Assembly (NCBI GenBank): GCA_035760665.1
Contig: DASTSN010000080.1
Coordinates: 1-58,187, forward strand
Source of the DNA: DASTSN01 sp035760665
Lineage (GTDB): Bacteria > Bacteroidota > Bacteroidia > Chitinophagales > Chitinophagaceae
Length of the DNA: 58,187 nt
Direction of reading: 5' to 3'
Under the pieces are notes generated by a model. It was not told where the DNA came from, searched no databases, and saw only the letters and a program-made list of their open reading frames with translations. The position numbers were made by a program, and so were the translations under genes. Shown here piece by piece: positions 42,523-50,295 of the stretch (positions within the stretch are counted from its first letter, which is position 1; the number at the start of each line of letters is the position of its first letter).

Positions 42523-43281
42523 TTACGATACCTTCACAGGTAATGAATGAACGGCAGCACTCATTTCAGCAATCAGGGAAATGTCTTTTTCAATGGCATT
42601 GCCCACAATAATCATATCAGCTCCGGCTTTGCAATTCAGGTAGGCTTTTTCAGGATTGGTAATACCGCCACCAATGATCAATGGTACATTGATGTGATCG
42701 GACACAATTTTTATCATGCTTTCCGTGATCGGACGTTTCGCCCCGCTGCCGGCATCCATATAGATAAGTTTCATCCCCAGCATTTCGCCAGCCATGGCGG
42801 TGCACATGGCTATTTCATTCTTATCCGCAGGGATGGGGGTGGCATTACTGATGTAAGAAACGGTTGTGGGGGCGCCGCCATCGATAACCATGTAGCCGGT
42901 TGATAAAATTTCCAGTCCGCTTTGTTTCACAAACGGAGCGGATACCACATGCTGGCCGATGAGTAATTCAGGATTGCGGCCTGAGATCAACGACAGGTAA
43001 AGCAGGCCATCTGCGTAGCGGCTGATTTGGGATGGGCTTCCCGGAAACAGAATCACCGGGATGGGGCAATTCTTTTTAATATGCTGCACACATTCATCCA
43101 GGTGGTTAGAAATAACCAGGCTGCCGCCAACCAGGAAGTAATCAACATTGGCAGCGATGGATAAACTGATTAATTCGTCCAGTATGGATGTATTCACTTT
43201 ATCAGGGTCAATCAAAACAGCAAATGATTTGCGGCCTTGTTGTTTTTTTTGTTGCAGCGATTGATAGATAGTCATCTTCAT
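42523..43281 (-). CDS. Geranylgeranylglyceryl/heptaprenylglyceryl phosphate synthase (PcrB-like)
   Basis: A roughly 252-residue TIM-barrel prenyltransferase that joins sn-glycerol-1-phosphate and a polyprenyl diphosphate by an ether bond. Family marks are KSFAVLIDPDKVN near the N-terminus, LFPGSPSQISRYADGLLYLS, ISGRNPELLIG and the phosphate site VPLIIGGGITNPEKAY, ending AGADMIIVGNAIEKD. The enzyme class is best known from archaeal lipid synthesis, and Bacteroidota carry their own branch. I favour the ATG at 43281; an earlier ATG at 43311 gives ten non-family residues. The decayed region follows upstream. Confidence 0.9.
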   Translation of the reverse strand: MKMTIYQSLQQKKQQGRKSFAVLIDPDKVNTSILDELISLSIAANVDYFLVGGSLVISNHLDECVQHIKKNCPIPVILFPGSPSQISRYADGLLYLSLISGRNPELLIGQHVVSAPFVKQSGLEILSTGYMVIDGGAPTTVSYISNATPIPADKNEIAMCTAMAGEMLGMKLIYMDAGSGAKRPITESMIKIVSDHINVPLIIGGGITNPEKAYLNCKAGADMIIVGNAIEKDISLIAEMSAAVHSLPVKVS

Positions 43282-43376
43282 CCGATACTGTTGATTATTG
43301 CAAAAATGCAAAAACTTTTCCAGTTCTGCTATTTTACAGCAGCAGAATGCCTGCGGCTCACCGTTTCTACGTTTTT

Positions 43377-43605
43377 TTACAACCGGAAATACTCCGCAAA
43401 TATGCGAACGTGATTATTAGTAAAAGCATTGCCGCGGCCGTTGCTATATTGATTCAGGTAACCGGCTTCAGGATCAATTTTTACGTTGAGCCTGTCGCCA
43501 ACGGCAATGGTGCTTTGGTTTTGATCGAACCGGTTATCGCTATTGTTATTGTAATTACTAATTCCGATAGATACTTCTTTTTGTCAAGCGGTACATACAG
43601 CTTTT
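43377..43605 (-). pseudogene. Remnant of a beta-barrel/surface-protein C-terminus with frameshifts
   Basis: No intact gene exists here, but the minus strand reads a protein-like stretch with a shift near 43577-43585, where a run of A lies. After the shift come residues such as EVSIGISNYNNNSDNRFD, then IDPEAGYLNQYSNGRGNAFT, and NHVRIFAEYFRL before a TAA stop at 43377. Before the shift, the next frame reads LYVPLDK. The aromatic tail and Asn-rich strands resemble the end of an outer-membrane protein. The part upstream is broken by several more stops. It could be chance, since short open frames are common, but composition and codons look coding. Confidence 0.4.
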
Positions 43606-43639
43606 ACAATGAATACCTGCTTTTTGAGTGGCATACTAC

Positions 43640-44179
43640 TAGGCCTCATAAATCGTAACGTGGTTACCTAAACACTACAACTATCACATAATTCATTATT
43701 GACGACTATTCTGCAGTGGACAAAGTGCTGCCTAACTTGTATACGGAAAGCAATTGTAACGTTTTCATGTTGATGTGAGTAATCAAACAACGACCTTCTC
43801 GAGTATTTCGGCAAATAAAGTAAACTGCTTTTGGACAAAAATGGCTGTATATAATAAAATTACGGGTTGGAATCGTTTATCAATAGCGCTTATCAAACGG
43901 GGCCGATGAAACGATCGTAATAATTGACCAACAGCAGAAGTGAGGAAAGAAGGTCTCTTCTGAAAATCAGCATCGGTATTGTCATTGCCGGGTATTTTCG
44001 GATGAATGTCGGCGGCTATTTTTCAGGGTAACAATTTCTTAATATTTGACATCGACTTTACCAAAAAAAATTACCAGCAATTATCTGGGTCTGATTGTGA
44101 AAAAATCGCCAAGGGCTTTACAGGAAAGGACTTTACCCTTGTTCACGTATCTTTTCCACAAGATGTGTATATCTGAAGG
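43640..44179. other. Gene-poor decayed region upstream of nrdJ
   Basis: No intact gene is seen in about 540 bases. On the plus strand a 56-codon frame from ATG 44006 to TGA 44176 reads with protein-like parts including NNFLIFDIDFTKKNYQQLSG and GKDFTLVHVSFPQDVYI. On the minus strand an open stretch without an ATG covers about 43785-44020. Both lack promoters and recognisable families. They may be debris of genes lost beside GGGP synthase. Confidence 0.35.
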
Positions 44180-44210
44180 TTTGTAATATTGAAATCAAAA
44201 AATACTTTCG
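44180..44210 (+). promoter_or_regulatory. Promoter of nrdJ
   Basis: TTTG at 44180-44183 and TACTTTCG at 44203-44210 (one mismatch) are 19 bases apart. The leader of about 55 bases would contain a small CCTC/GAGG hairpin followed by TCTTTTT, a possible weak attenuator. No B12-riboswitch box was recognised. Confidence 0.5.
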
Positions 44211-44270
44211 TAAACGCCTCTCGCCTGAGGGGTCTTTTTGGAACCAGAACCCGCTAAATTCTTTTTAGTT

Positions 44271-47200
44271 ATGGCTAATCAAAACCAGGTATCCCGCGGT
44301 GCGGGATTAAAGTTTCATCGTCGCTATACGAAAGACGATGTGAATGTATTTGACATGTTCGAATACGATTATCGTACATCGGTAATACGGAACCCCTCGG
44401 GAGAGGTTGTGTTTGAAATGAATAATGTGGAGGTGCCTAAACAATGGAGCCAGATAGCCACAGATATATTAGCCCAAAAATATTTTCGCAAAGCTGGTGT
44501 GCCGCAGCCGGATGGCAGCCTTGGACGGGAGACATCTGCTAAACAAGTGGCACATCGTCTTGCCAACTGCTGGAAAGTGTGGGGTGAACGCTATGGGTAT
44601 TTTGCTTCCCAGCAGGACGCACAAATTTTTTATGATGAGTTGGTGTACAGCATCCTCAACCAGATGTGTGTGCCCAATTCTCCGCAATGGTTTAATACCG
44701 GCCTTTACGAGAGTTACGGCATTAAAGGCAAACCGCAGGGGCACTATTATGTAGACCCTGTGGATGGAGAGCTTAAGAAGTCAACCTCGGCTTATGAGCG
44801 TCCTCAGCCGCACGCCTGTTTTATCCTCAGCGTGGAAGATGACCTGGTGAACGATGGCGGTATCATGGACCTATGGGTACGGGAAGCCCGTATTTTCAAA
44901 TACGGTTCGGGTGTGGGTACCAATTTCTCCAACCTGCGCGGCGAAGGAGAAAAATTAAGCGGGGGCGGTACTTCCAGTGGCCTGATGAGTTTCCTGAAAA
45001 TTGGCGACCGTGCTGCCGGAGCAATTAAAAGTGGTGGTACTACAAGGCGGGCTGCAAAAATGGTTTGCTTAGACCTCGATCATCCGGAGATTGTCGAGTT
45101 CATCAACTGGAAAGTGGAGGAGGAGAAAAAAGTAGGCGCACTCATTGCCGCCGGCTATCCCAGCGATTATGAAGGCGAAGCCTACAGAACGGTGAGCGGC
45201 CAGAACTCCAACAACTCCGTTCGGATTCCAAACTCGTTTTTTGACAGGCTAAAAAATAATGAAGACTGGGAATTAACGGCCCGTATGGACGGCAGAACTA
45301 TGAAGAAGGTCCCGTCTCACGAACTGTGGAATCAAATCGCCTATGCTGCCTGGCGCTGCGCCGACCCGGGAACGCAATACACCACCACCATCAATGAATG
45401 GCATACCTGCCCGGAAGGTGGCGAGATCAGGGCCTCCAATCCCTGCTCGGAATATATGTTCCTGGACAACACAGCCTGTAACCTAGCATCGGCCAACCTG
45501 ATGAAGTTTTACGACACTGACAAAAATGTGTTTGACGTGCAGGGCTACGAGTATAACTGTCGCCTTTGGACCGTTGTTCTCGAGATTTCCGTATTGATGG
45601 CACAGTTTCCTTCAAAAGAAGTTGCCCGGCTAAGTTATGAATACAGAACGCTGGGACTTGGCTACGCCAACCTGGGTACCTTGCTGATGGTAAGCGGTAT
45701 TCCTTACGACAGCGAAGAAGCAAGGGCCATTGCGGGCGCCATCACGGCGATCATGACCGGGATTGCTTACAAAACATCTGCCGAACTGGCGGAAGTACAA
45801 GGACCCTTCCCACGGTTTGAAGAAAACAGGGAAAACATGCTGCGTGTTATGCGCAATCACCGCCTTGCTGCTTATGATGCTGACGAATATGAAGGATTGA
45901 GCATTAAACCGCAGGGAATTAAAGCAAAATATTGTCCAGACTATTTATTGAAGTCAGCTTGTAAAGCATGGGATGAAGCAGTAGAACTGGGTGAAAAATT
46001 TGGTTACCGTAATGCACAGGCAACGGTGATTGCACCTACCGGCACGATCGGCCTGGTCATGGATTGCGATACAACCGGTGTGGAGCCCGATTTTGCCCTG
46101 GTGAAATTTAAAAAATTATCGGGAGGCGGATATTTCAAAATTATCAACCAGTCCGTACCCACCGCATTACGCAACCTGGGCTATGGCGAAAAAGAAATTG
46201 ATGCCATTATAAAATATGCAGTAGGAGCGGCATCATTTGCAGGCGCGCCGTTTATCAACCATCAGACGCTCAGCGAGAAAGGATTTATTGCCGATGAAAT
46301 CAAACGGCTTGACGCGGCTGTGGCAACGGCATTTGAAATAGGATTTGTTTTCAACAAATACACGCTGGGCGAGGAATGCCTGCAACGTCTTGGGTTCAAG
46401 CCGGAGCAATACAATGATTTTGAATGGAGCCTGCTGGAAGCGCTTGGATTTACCGAAGAAGAAATTGAAGCTGCCAATGATTATGTTTGCGGCACCATGA
46501 TGATTGAAGGCGCCCCGTACCTGAAAGAACAACACCTGCCCGTTTTTGACTGTGCCAACAAATGCGGAAAGAAAGGCCAGCGCTACATTCATGCGCATGG
46601 CCACATCCGCATGATGGCTGCCGCACAACCATTTATCAGCGGCGCCATTTCCAAAACTATCAACCTGCCTCATGAGGCCAGGGTTGAAGAAATAGCCGAT
46701 GCTTACCTGCTTAGCTGGGAACTGGGCCTGAAAGCCTGTGCCCTTTACCGCGACGGATCGAAACTGTCCCAGCCACTCAGCAATAAAAGTGATAAAAAGA
46801 AAAAAGCATCCGCCGAAGAAGAAAAGGCCGCAGAAACCACTAACCAGCTTGAGTCGAATATTGTTGATCTTAGCAAATTAACAGTGGAGGAATTGCTGGA
46901 CGAAGTGCAAAAAAGAGTACAGGCCTCACCAGACACAAAGCTGAAACGCAAACTTGCCAGCATTGTGGAGCGCCGCGCATTGCCCGCCAAACGCCGTGGC
47001 TTTACACAGAAAGCAAAAATCAACGGACAAGCAATCTTCTTACGCACCGGCGAATACAGCGACGGTACGTTAGGTGAAATTTTTATCGACATGGCCAAAG
47101 AAGGTGCTACCATGCGCAGCATGCTTAACTGCTTTGCTATCTCCATTTCAATTGGACTGCAATATGGTGTGCCATTGGAGGAATTTGTTGAGAAATTTGT

Positions 47201-47639
47201 GTTTACCAAGTTTGATCCGGCCGGTTTCGTGGAGCATCCCAATATTAAATCTACCACGTCAATCGTAGACTTTATTTTCAGAACACTTGGGTACGAGTAC
47301 CTGGGACGTACAGACCTGGTGCATGTACTGGATAAACCCGAAGTATTAAATACCGGCACCGATGATTGGGATGAAGTGCCGACCAGCCTGGAATACGACA
47401 AGTCCCCGGCCTTGTCTAGTGTAAGAGTGGTGAGTTCTACCGGCACCAATCCTCAACCGGTAAAAAATCAGCGGGCAGCACAAACAGTACGGGCAGAATC
47501 AAGCCTGGATGCCGTAAATGCAGCTGCTAAAAGTATGCAGAGTGATGCACCTGCCTGTAATACCTGCGGACATATTACCGTGAGAAGCGGTACTTGTTAC
47601 AAATGCCTAAACTGTGGAAACAGTATGGGCTGCAGCTAA
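44271..47639 (+). CDS. nrdJ: Adenosylcobalamin-dependent (class II) ribonucleotide reductase
   Basis: A 1122-residue enzyme that makes deoxyribonucleotides, using coenzyme B12 instead of a diiron or glycyl radical. The active-site stretches are SPQWFNTGL, GSGVGTNFSNLRGEGEKLSG, SGGTTRRAAKMV and NPCSEYMFLDNTACNLASAN, which hold the redox cysteine and the radical relay. A TSCPD domain (about 845-955) and a zinc-ribbon-like tail with CNTCG, CYKC, CGNSMGCS follow. The best start is ATG at 44271, giving MANQNQVSRGAGLKFHRRY; a TTG at 44238 would add eleven non-family residues. No NrdA/B or NrdD is in the window, so cobalamin supply may limit DNA synthesis. Confidence 0.95.
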   Translation: MANQNQVSRGAGLKFHRRYTKDDVNVFDMFEYDYRTSVIRNPSGEVVFEMNNVEVPKQWSQIATDILAQKYFRKAGVPQPDGSLGRETSAKQVAHRLANCWKVWGERYGYFASQQDAQIFYDELVYSILNQMCVPNSPQWFNTGLYESYGIKGKPQGHYYVDPVDGELKKSTSAYERPQPHACFILSVEDDLVNDGGIMDLWVREARIFKYGSGVGTNFSNLRGEGEKLSGGGTSSGLMSFLKIGDRAAGAIKSGGTTRRAAKMVCLDLDHPEIVEFINWKVEEEKKVGALIAAGYPSDYEGEAYRTVSGQNSNNSVRIPNSFFDRLKNNEDWELTARMDGRTMKKVPSHELWNQIAYAAWRCADPGTQYTTTINEWHTCPEGGEIRASNPCSEYMFLDNTACNLASANLMKFYDTDKNVFDVQGYEYNCRLWTVVLEISVLMAQFPSKEVARLSYEYRTLGLGYANLGTLLMVSGIPYDSEEARAIAGAITAIMTGIAYKTSAELAEVQGPFPRFEENRENMLRVMRNHRLAAYDADEYEGLSIKPQGIKAKYCPDYLLKSACKAWDEAVELGEKFGYRNAQATVIAPTGTIGLVMDCDTTGVEPDFALVKFKKLSGGGYFKIINQSVPTALRNLGYGEKEIDAIIKYAVGAASFAGAPFINHQTLSEKGFIADEIKRLDAAVATAFEIGFVFNKYTLGEECLQRLGFKPEQYNDFEWSLLEALGFTEEEIEAANDYVCGTMMIEGAPYLKEQHLPVFDCANKCGKKGQRYIHAHGHIRMMAAAQPFISGAISKTINLPHEARVEEIADAYLLSWELGLKACALYRDGSKLSQPLSNKSDKKKKASAEEEKAAETTNQLESNIVDLSKLTVEELLDEVQKRVQASPDTKLKRKLASIVERRALPAKRRGFTQKAKINGQAIFLRTGEYSDGTLGEIFIDMAKEGATMRSMLNCFAISISIGLQYGVPLEEFVEKFVFTKFDPAGFVEHPNIKSTTSIVDFIFRTLGYEYLGRTDLVHVLDKPEVLNTGTDDWDEVPTSLEYDKSPALSSVRVVSSTGTNPQPVKNQRAAQTVRAESSLDAVNAAAKSMQSDAPACNTCGHITVRSGTCYKCLNCGNSMGCS

Positions 47640-47691
47640 ATTGTTTTTAGAATTGGACGGAAAACCAAATACAAAAAAGTACCCACCATTG

Positions 47692-47717
47692 AATCCCCCG
47701 GTTACGGGGGATTTTTC
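47692..47717 (+). terminator. Terminator after nrdJ
   Basis: AATCCCCCG (47692-47700) and CGGGGGATT (47705-47713) form a perfect nine-pair stem with the tetraloop GTTA, followed by TTT. It is a textbook rho-independent terminator. Confidence 0.9.
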
Positions 47718-47790
47718 ATATCGTAAATATTCGCATATTCAATGGCGTGAACTAGCAAAACTACAGGGGGAATTTAGGTAGGGATAATTA

Positions 47791-47822
47791 TTGGAGGTTC
47801 AGGCAGCTGATGATTAATTTTG
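47791..47822 (+). promoter_or_regulatory. Promoter of the 40-aa lipoprotein gene
   Basis: TTG at 47791-47793 and TAATTTTG at 47815-47822 are spaced by 21 bases. The leader of about 17 bases is a perfect hairpin, AACTGC-TAA-GCAGTT (47823-47837), ending seven bases before the ATG. Confidence 0.65.
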
Positions 47823-47843
47823 AACTGCTAAGCAGTTGCACTT

Positions 47844-47966
47844 ATGAAAACACGAATACTTCTTATAGTGGCCATTGTTATAATGGGTTTCACGGCCTGT
47901 AATAAGGCTTTTACACCTTATGATGCAGCAACCCATCCACCAAGGAAATGCCGGGCATTGAATTAA
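47844..47966 (+). CDS. Tiny predicted lipoprotein (40 aa)
   Basis: A 40-codon gene with ATG at 47844 and TAA at 47964-47966. The product begins MKTRILLIVAIVIMGFTACN, a classic signal peptide with a lipobox ending in Cys19, so the mature lipoprotein has only about 22 residues. The mature part KAFTPYDAATHPPRKCRALN has one more cysteine. Residue two after the cysteine is lysine rather than aspartate, so it may go to the outer membrane. A full Bacteroidota promoter lies directly upstream, which favours a real gene. I do not know its function; very small lipoproteins of this look occur in the phylum. Confidence 0.7.
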   Translation: MKTRILLIVAIVIMGFTACNKAFTPYDAATHPPRKCRALN

Positions 47967-48004
47967 GAAACGAAATCTGTTTTGTTTTCCCGGCAGAAGA
48001 AAGG

Positions 48005-48154
48005 CTATTCGGCAGAACCAAATAAACTGCCAACTGCACCTTCCAGCATGGGAAATTTTTCTACAACAAAATTTTTAATCGCTTCAATGGCTTTCTTCGC
48101 CTGTTCATCGGTTAAGCCGGCTTCGTTTTTCAGCCGGTCGATCAGTTCCTGCAT
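48005..48154 (-). CDS. Small helical protein of unknown function (49 aa)
   Basis: A 49-codon gene on the minus strand from the ATG at 48152-48154 to the stop at 48005-48007. The product starts MQELIDRLKNEAGLTDEQAK and ends GAVGSLFGSAE, with a middle AIKNFVVEKFPMLE. It looks like a short helical protein with a helix-loop-helix and a Gly-rich end. Similar tiny proteins with DEQAKKAIEAIKN-type repeats exist in Bacteroidota, but I know no function. It lies 96 bases after clpX on the same strand and may be co-transcribed. It is convergent with the tiny lipoprotein gene, 38 bases away. Confidence 0.7.
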   Translation of the reverse strand: MQELIDRLKNEAGLTDEQAKKAIEAIKNFVVEKFPMLEGAVGSLFGSAE

Positions 48155-48250
48155 AGTATTGTTATTTAAAGAATTTTAAGAAGGAAAGACAAGCGTGAAG
48201 AGAAAATGATTTTTACTTCTTCACACACTTGTATATTAACTTATAGCCAT

Positions 48251-49495
48251 TTATGCTACTTTTAAAAGGCTGAGTTTGCTTTTATCAAACTTACGCTTTG
48301 CATAATCAAGAGTCAGGGTAAAACTGGTTTCTTTGGAAGAGGGCAGTTCAAACATTGCATCGGTGAGGATACCTTCGCAGATACTCCGCAGTCCCCGGGC
48401 ACCAAGTTTGAATTCCACGGCTTTTTCCACCATGAAATCCAGCACTTCAACTTCAATATTGAGTTGAATACCTTCCAGCTCAAATAGTTTTTTGTACTGC
48501 CTGATCAGTGCGTTTTTTGGTTCTGTCAGGATAGCTCTCAATGTAGCAGCATCCAGCGGATCCAGGTGTGTAACCACCGGTAAACGCCCCAGCAATTCCG
48601 GAATTAGACCAAAGCTTTTCAAATCCTGTGCATTCACATACCGCAACAGATTTTTCTTCATGTCATCCTGTTGTTCTTTATCCACGTTGAATCCGATAGT
48701 ATTGGTTTGCACACGACGGGCAATAATTTTATCAATACCGTCAAAGGCGCCACCGCAAATAAACAGGATATTTTGTGTATTGATCTTTATCAGTTTTTGT
48801 TCAGGATGTTTGCGGCCGCCTTGCGGAGGTACCAGCACATCCGTTCCCTCTAATAATTTAAGCATGCCTTGCTGTACGCCTTCCCCGCTAACATCGCGGG
48901 TAATGGAAGGGTTGTCGCCCTTGCGGGCAATTTTATCAATTTCATCAATGTATACAATGCCGCGTTCGGCAGCGGCAACATCGTAGTTGCACACCTGTAA
49001 AAGTCTTGTGAGAATGCTTTCCACATCTTCCCCTACGTAACCTGCTTCCGTAAAAACAGTGGCATCTACAATGGTGAAAGGTACATTCAGCATACGGGCA
49101 ATACTTTTTGCCAGTAGTGTTTTACCGGTACCCGTTTCACCTACCATGATAATGTTACTTTTTTCAATCTCCACATCATTGGCGGCAGCAAGCTCAGTGC
49201 CTTTCTGCTGAAGGCGTTTATAATGATTGTACACGGCAACAGCCAGCACTTTTTTTGCCTCATCCTGGCCAATCACATATTCATCGAGAAACTTTTTAAT
49301 GTCAATAGGCTTTTTGACGGTCAGTTTGAAGGAGGCCTGGGTTTTTTCTTCACGGATCATCAGCTCCTGTTCAATGATTTCCCGGGCATGCTCCACGCAG
49401 TTTTCACAGATGTGTCCTTCCTGGCCTGCAATGAGAATTTTTACTTCGTCACGGCTACGGCCACAAAAAGAGCAGTGTAAAGGATTTTTTGCCAT
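48251..49495 (-). CDS. clpX: ATP-dependent Clp protease ATPase subunit ClpX
   Basis: A 414-residue AAA+ unfoldase that feeds substrates into ClpP. The N-terminal zinc-binding domain has CSFCGRS and CENCVEHA. Walker A GETGTGKTLLAKSIAR, Walker B in IVYIDEIDKIAR and the pore-1 loop within EAGYVGEDVESILTRL are all present. The tail has LGARGLRSICEGILTDAMFE. The ClpP-contacting loop IGF is seen in NTIGFNVDKE. The gene has its own -7 box, TACTTTTG on the minus strand at 49536-49543, and a terminator lies between it and clpP. Confidence 0.97.
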   Translation of the reverse strand: MAKNPLHCSFCGRSRDEVKILIAGQEGHICENCVEHAREIIEQELMIREEKTQASFKLTVKKPIDIKKFLDEYVIGQDEAKKVLAVAVYNHYKRLQQKGTELAAANDVEIEKSNIIMVGETGTGKTLLAKSIARMLNVPFTIVDATVFTEAGYVGEDVESILTRLLQVCNYDVAAAERGIVYIDEIDKIARKGDNPSITRDVSGEGVQQGMLKLLEGTDVLVPPQGGRKHPEQKLIKINTQNILFICGGAFDGIDKIIARRVQTNTIGFNVDKEQQDDMKKNLLRYVNAQDLKSFGLIPELLGRLPVVTHLDPLDAATLRAILTEPKNALIRQYKKLFELEGIQLNIEVEVLDFMVEKAVEFKLGARGLRSICEGILTDAMFELPSSKETSFTLTLDYAKRKFDKSKLSLLKVA

Positions 49496-49535
49496 GTATG
49501 TTTATTATATCTGTTTTATTGACAATCTTATTCTG

Positions 49536-49543
49536 CAAAAGTA
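49536..49543 (-). promoter_or_regulatory. -7 box of the clpX promoter
   Basis: The minus strand reads TACTTTTG, an exact TAnnTTTG, giving a leader of about 36 bases before the ATG. It lies immediately after the clpP terminator. Confidence 0.6.
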
Positions 49544-49572
49544 AAAAACCACCCCGATAAGGGCGGCTTTTT
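49543..49572 (-). terminator. Bidirectional terminator between clpP and clpX
   Basis: CCACCCCGATAAGGGCGG folds into CC-A-CCC/GGG-C-GG, with TTTTTTAC following on the minus strand and TTTTTATTT on the plus strand. It should end the clpP message. Confidence 0.6.
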
Positions 49573-49618
49573 ATTTGCTGATGACTTTTACGGAATTAGA
49601 TTCCTGTAATTCAGCTTT

Positions 49619-50251
49619 TTATATATGTTCTGCTAAAGCATCTACGATGCCGTATTCGATAGCCTCTTTGGCATCCATCCAGTAATCCCTGTCAAAATCT
49701 TTCATAATCTGCTGCATGGTTTTACCGCAATTATCGGCAAGAATTCTTGCACCGATTTCTTTTACCCGTTTGGTTTGTTTAGCCTGGATTTCCAAATCCG
49801 CACTAACACCCTGTATATATCCGCCGAGTGAGGGCTGGTGAATCATTACCTCGCCATGCGGATAAATGAACCTGCGACCCTTGGTGCCACCACTCAGTAA
49901 GATACTTCCCATGGAGGCAGCCAATCCCATGCAAATGGTACTTACGGGCGACTTGAGCATACGCATTGTATCATAAATAACCATGCCGCTGGTAACCACG
50001 CCACCGGGACTGTTAATATAGAAACGGATTTCTTTACCCGGGTTATCGGCATCGAGCAAGAGCATCTTTGTCACCACATCTTTGGCGCTTTTATCATCCA
50101 CTACGCCCCAAAGGTTTACAGCCCGCTGATCGAAAAAGTATTTTTCGATTTTTTTGCTGAACATCATGATATCACTCTTCGGTTGTTCTTCTTTCTCTTC
50201 TTCCTCGTCATCCATCTTCCAGTTGTTGTATAAAAATTGATTCGGTAGCAT
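49619..50251 (-). CDS. clpP: ClpP family serine protease, paralogue with acidic N-terminal extension
   Basis: A 210-residue ClpP-type subunit. The catalytic residues are present: the serine in GLAASMGSILL, the histidine in VMIHQPSLGGYIQGVS and the aspartate in DRDYWMDAKEA. Its N-terminus carries a charged stretch MDDEEEEKEEQPKSDIMM not typical of ClpP. The H-loop differs from the canonical paralogue (SLGGYIQG rather than SGAIGGQA). It may assemble with the upstream ClpP into a mixed tetradecamer, as in some actinobacteria and cyanobacteria, but this is inference. The start is uncertain; an ATG at 50215 would remove the first 12 residues. It lies 44 bases after the canonical clpP. Confidence 0.9.
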   Translation of the reverse strand: MLPNQFLYNNWKMDDEEEEKEEQPKSDIMMFSKKIEKYFFDQRAVNLWGVVDDKSAKDVVTKMLLLDADNPGKEIRFYINSPGGVVTSGMVIYDTMRMLKSPVSTICMGLAASMGSILLSGGTKGRRFIYPHGEVMIHQPSLGGYIQGVSADLEIQAKQTKRVKEIGARILADNCGKTMQQIMKDFDRDYWMDAKEAIEYGIVDALAEHI

Positions 50252-50295
50252 ATTGATAAATAATTACTGATTAAATTGAAATGAATTGCGAAATA

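Noticed and set aside
43347..43658. A plus-strand open frame of 103 codons beside GGGP synthase
   Set aside because: It is the antisense of the minus-strand remnant, which has better protein-like character. It is unlikely to be a gene.
44140..44290. A cobalamin riboswitch in front of nrdJ
   Set aside because: I looked for the B12-box consensus and found none in the leader or the decayed stretch upstream.
47982..48179. A plus-strand open frame of 65 codons opposite the 49-aa gene
   Set aside because: It is a shadow. The minus-strand frame has a clear ATG, a compact helical product and no non-coding-type composition.
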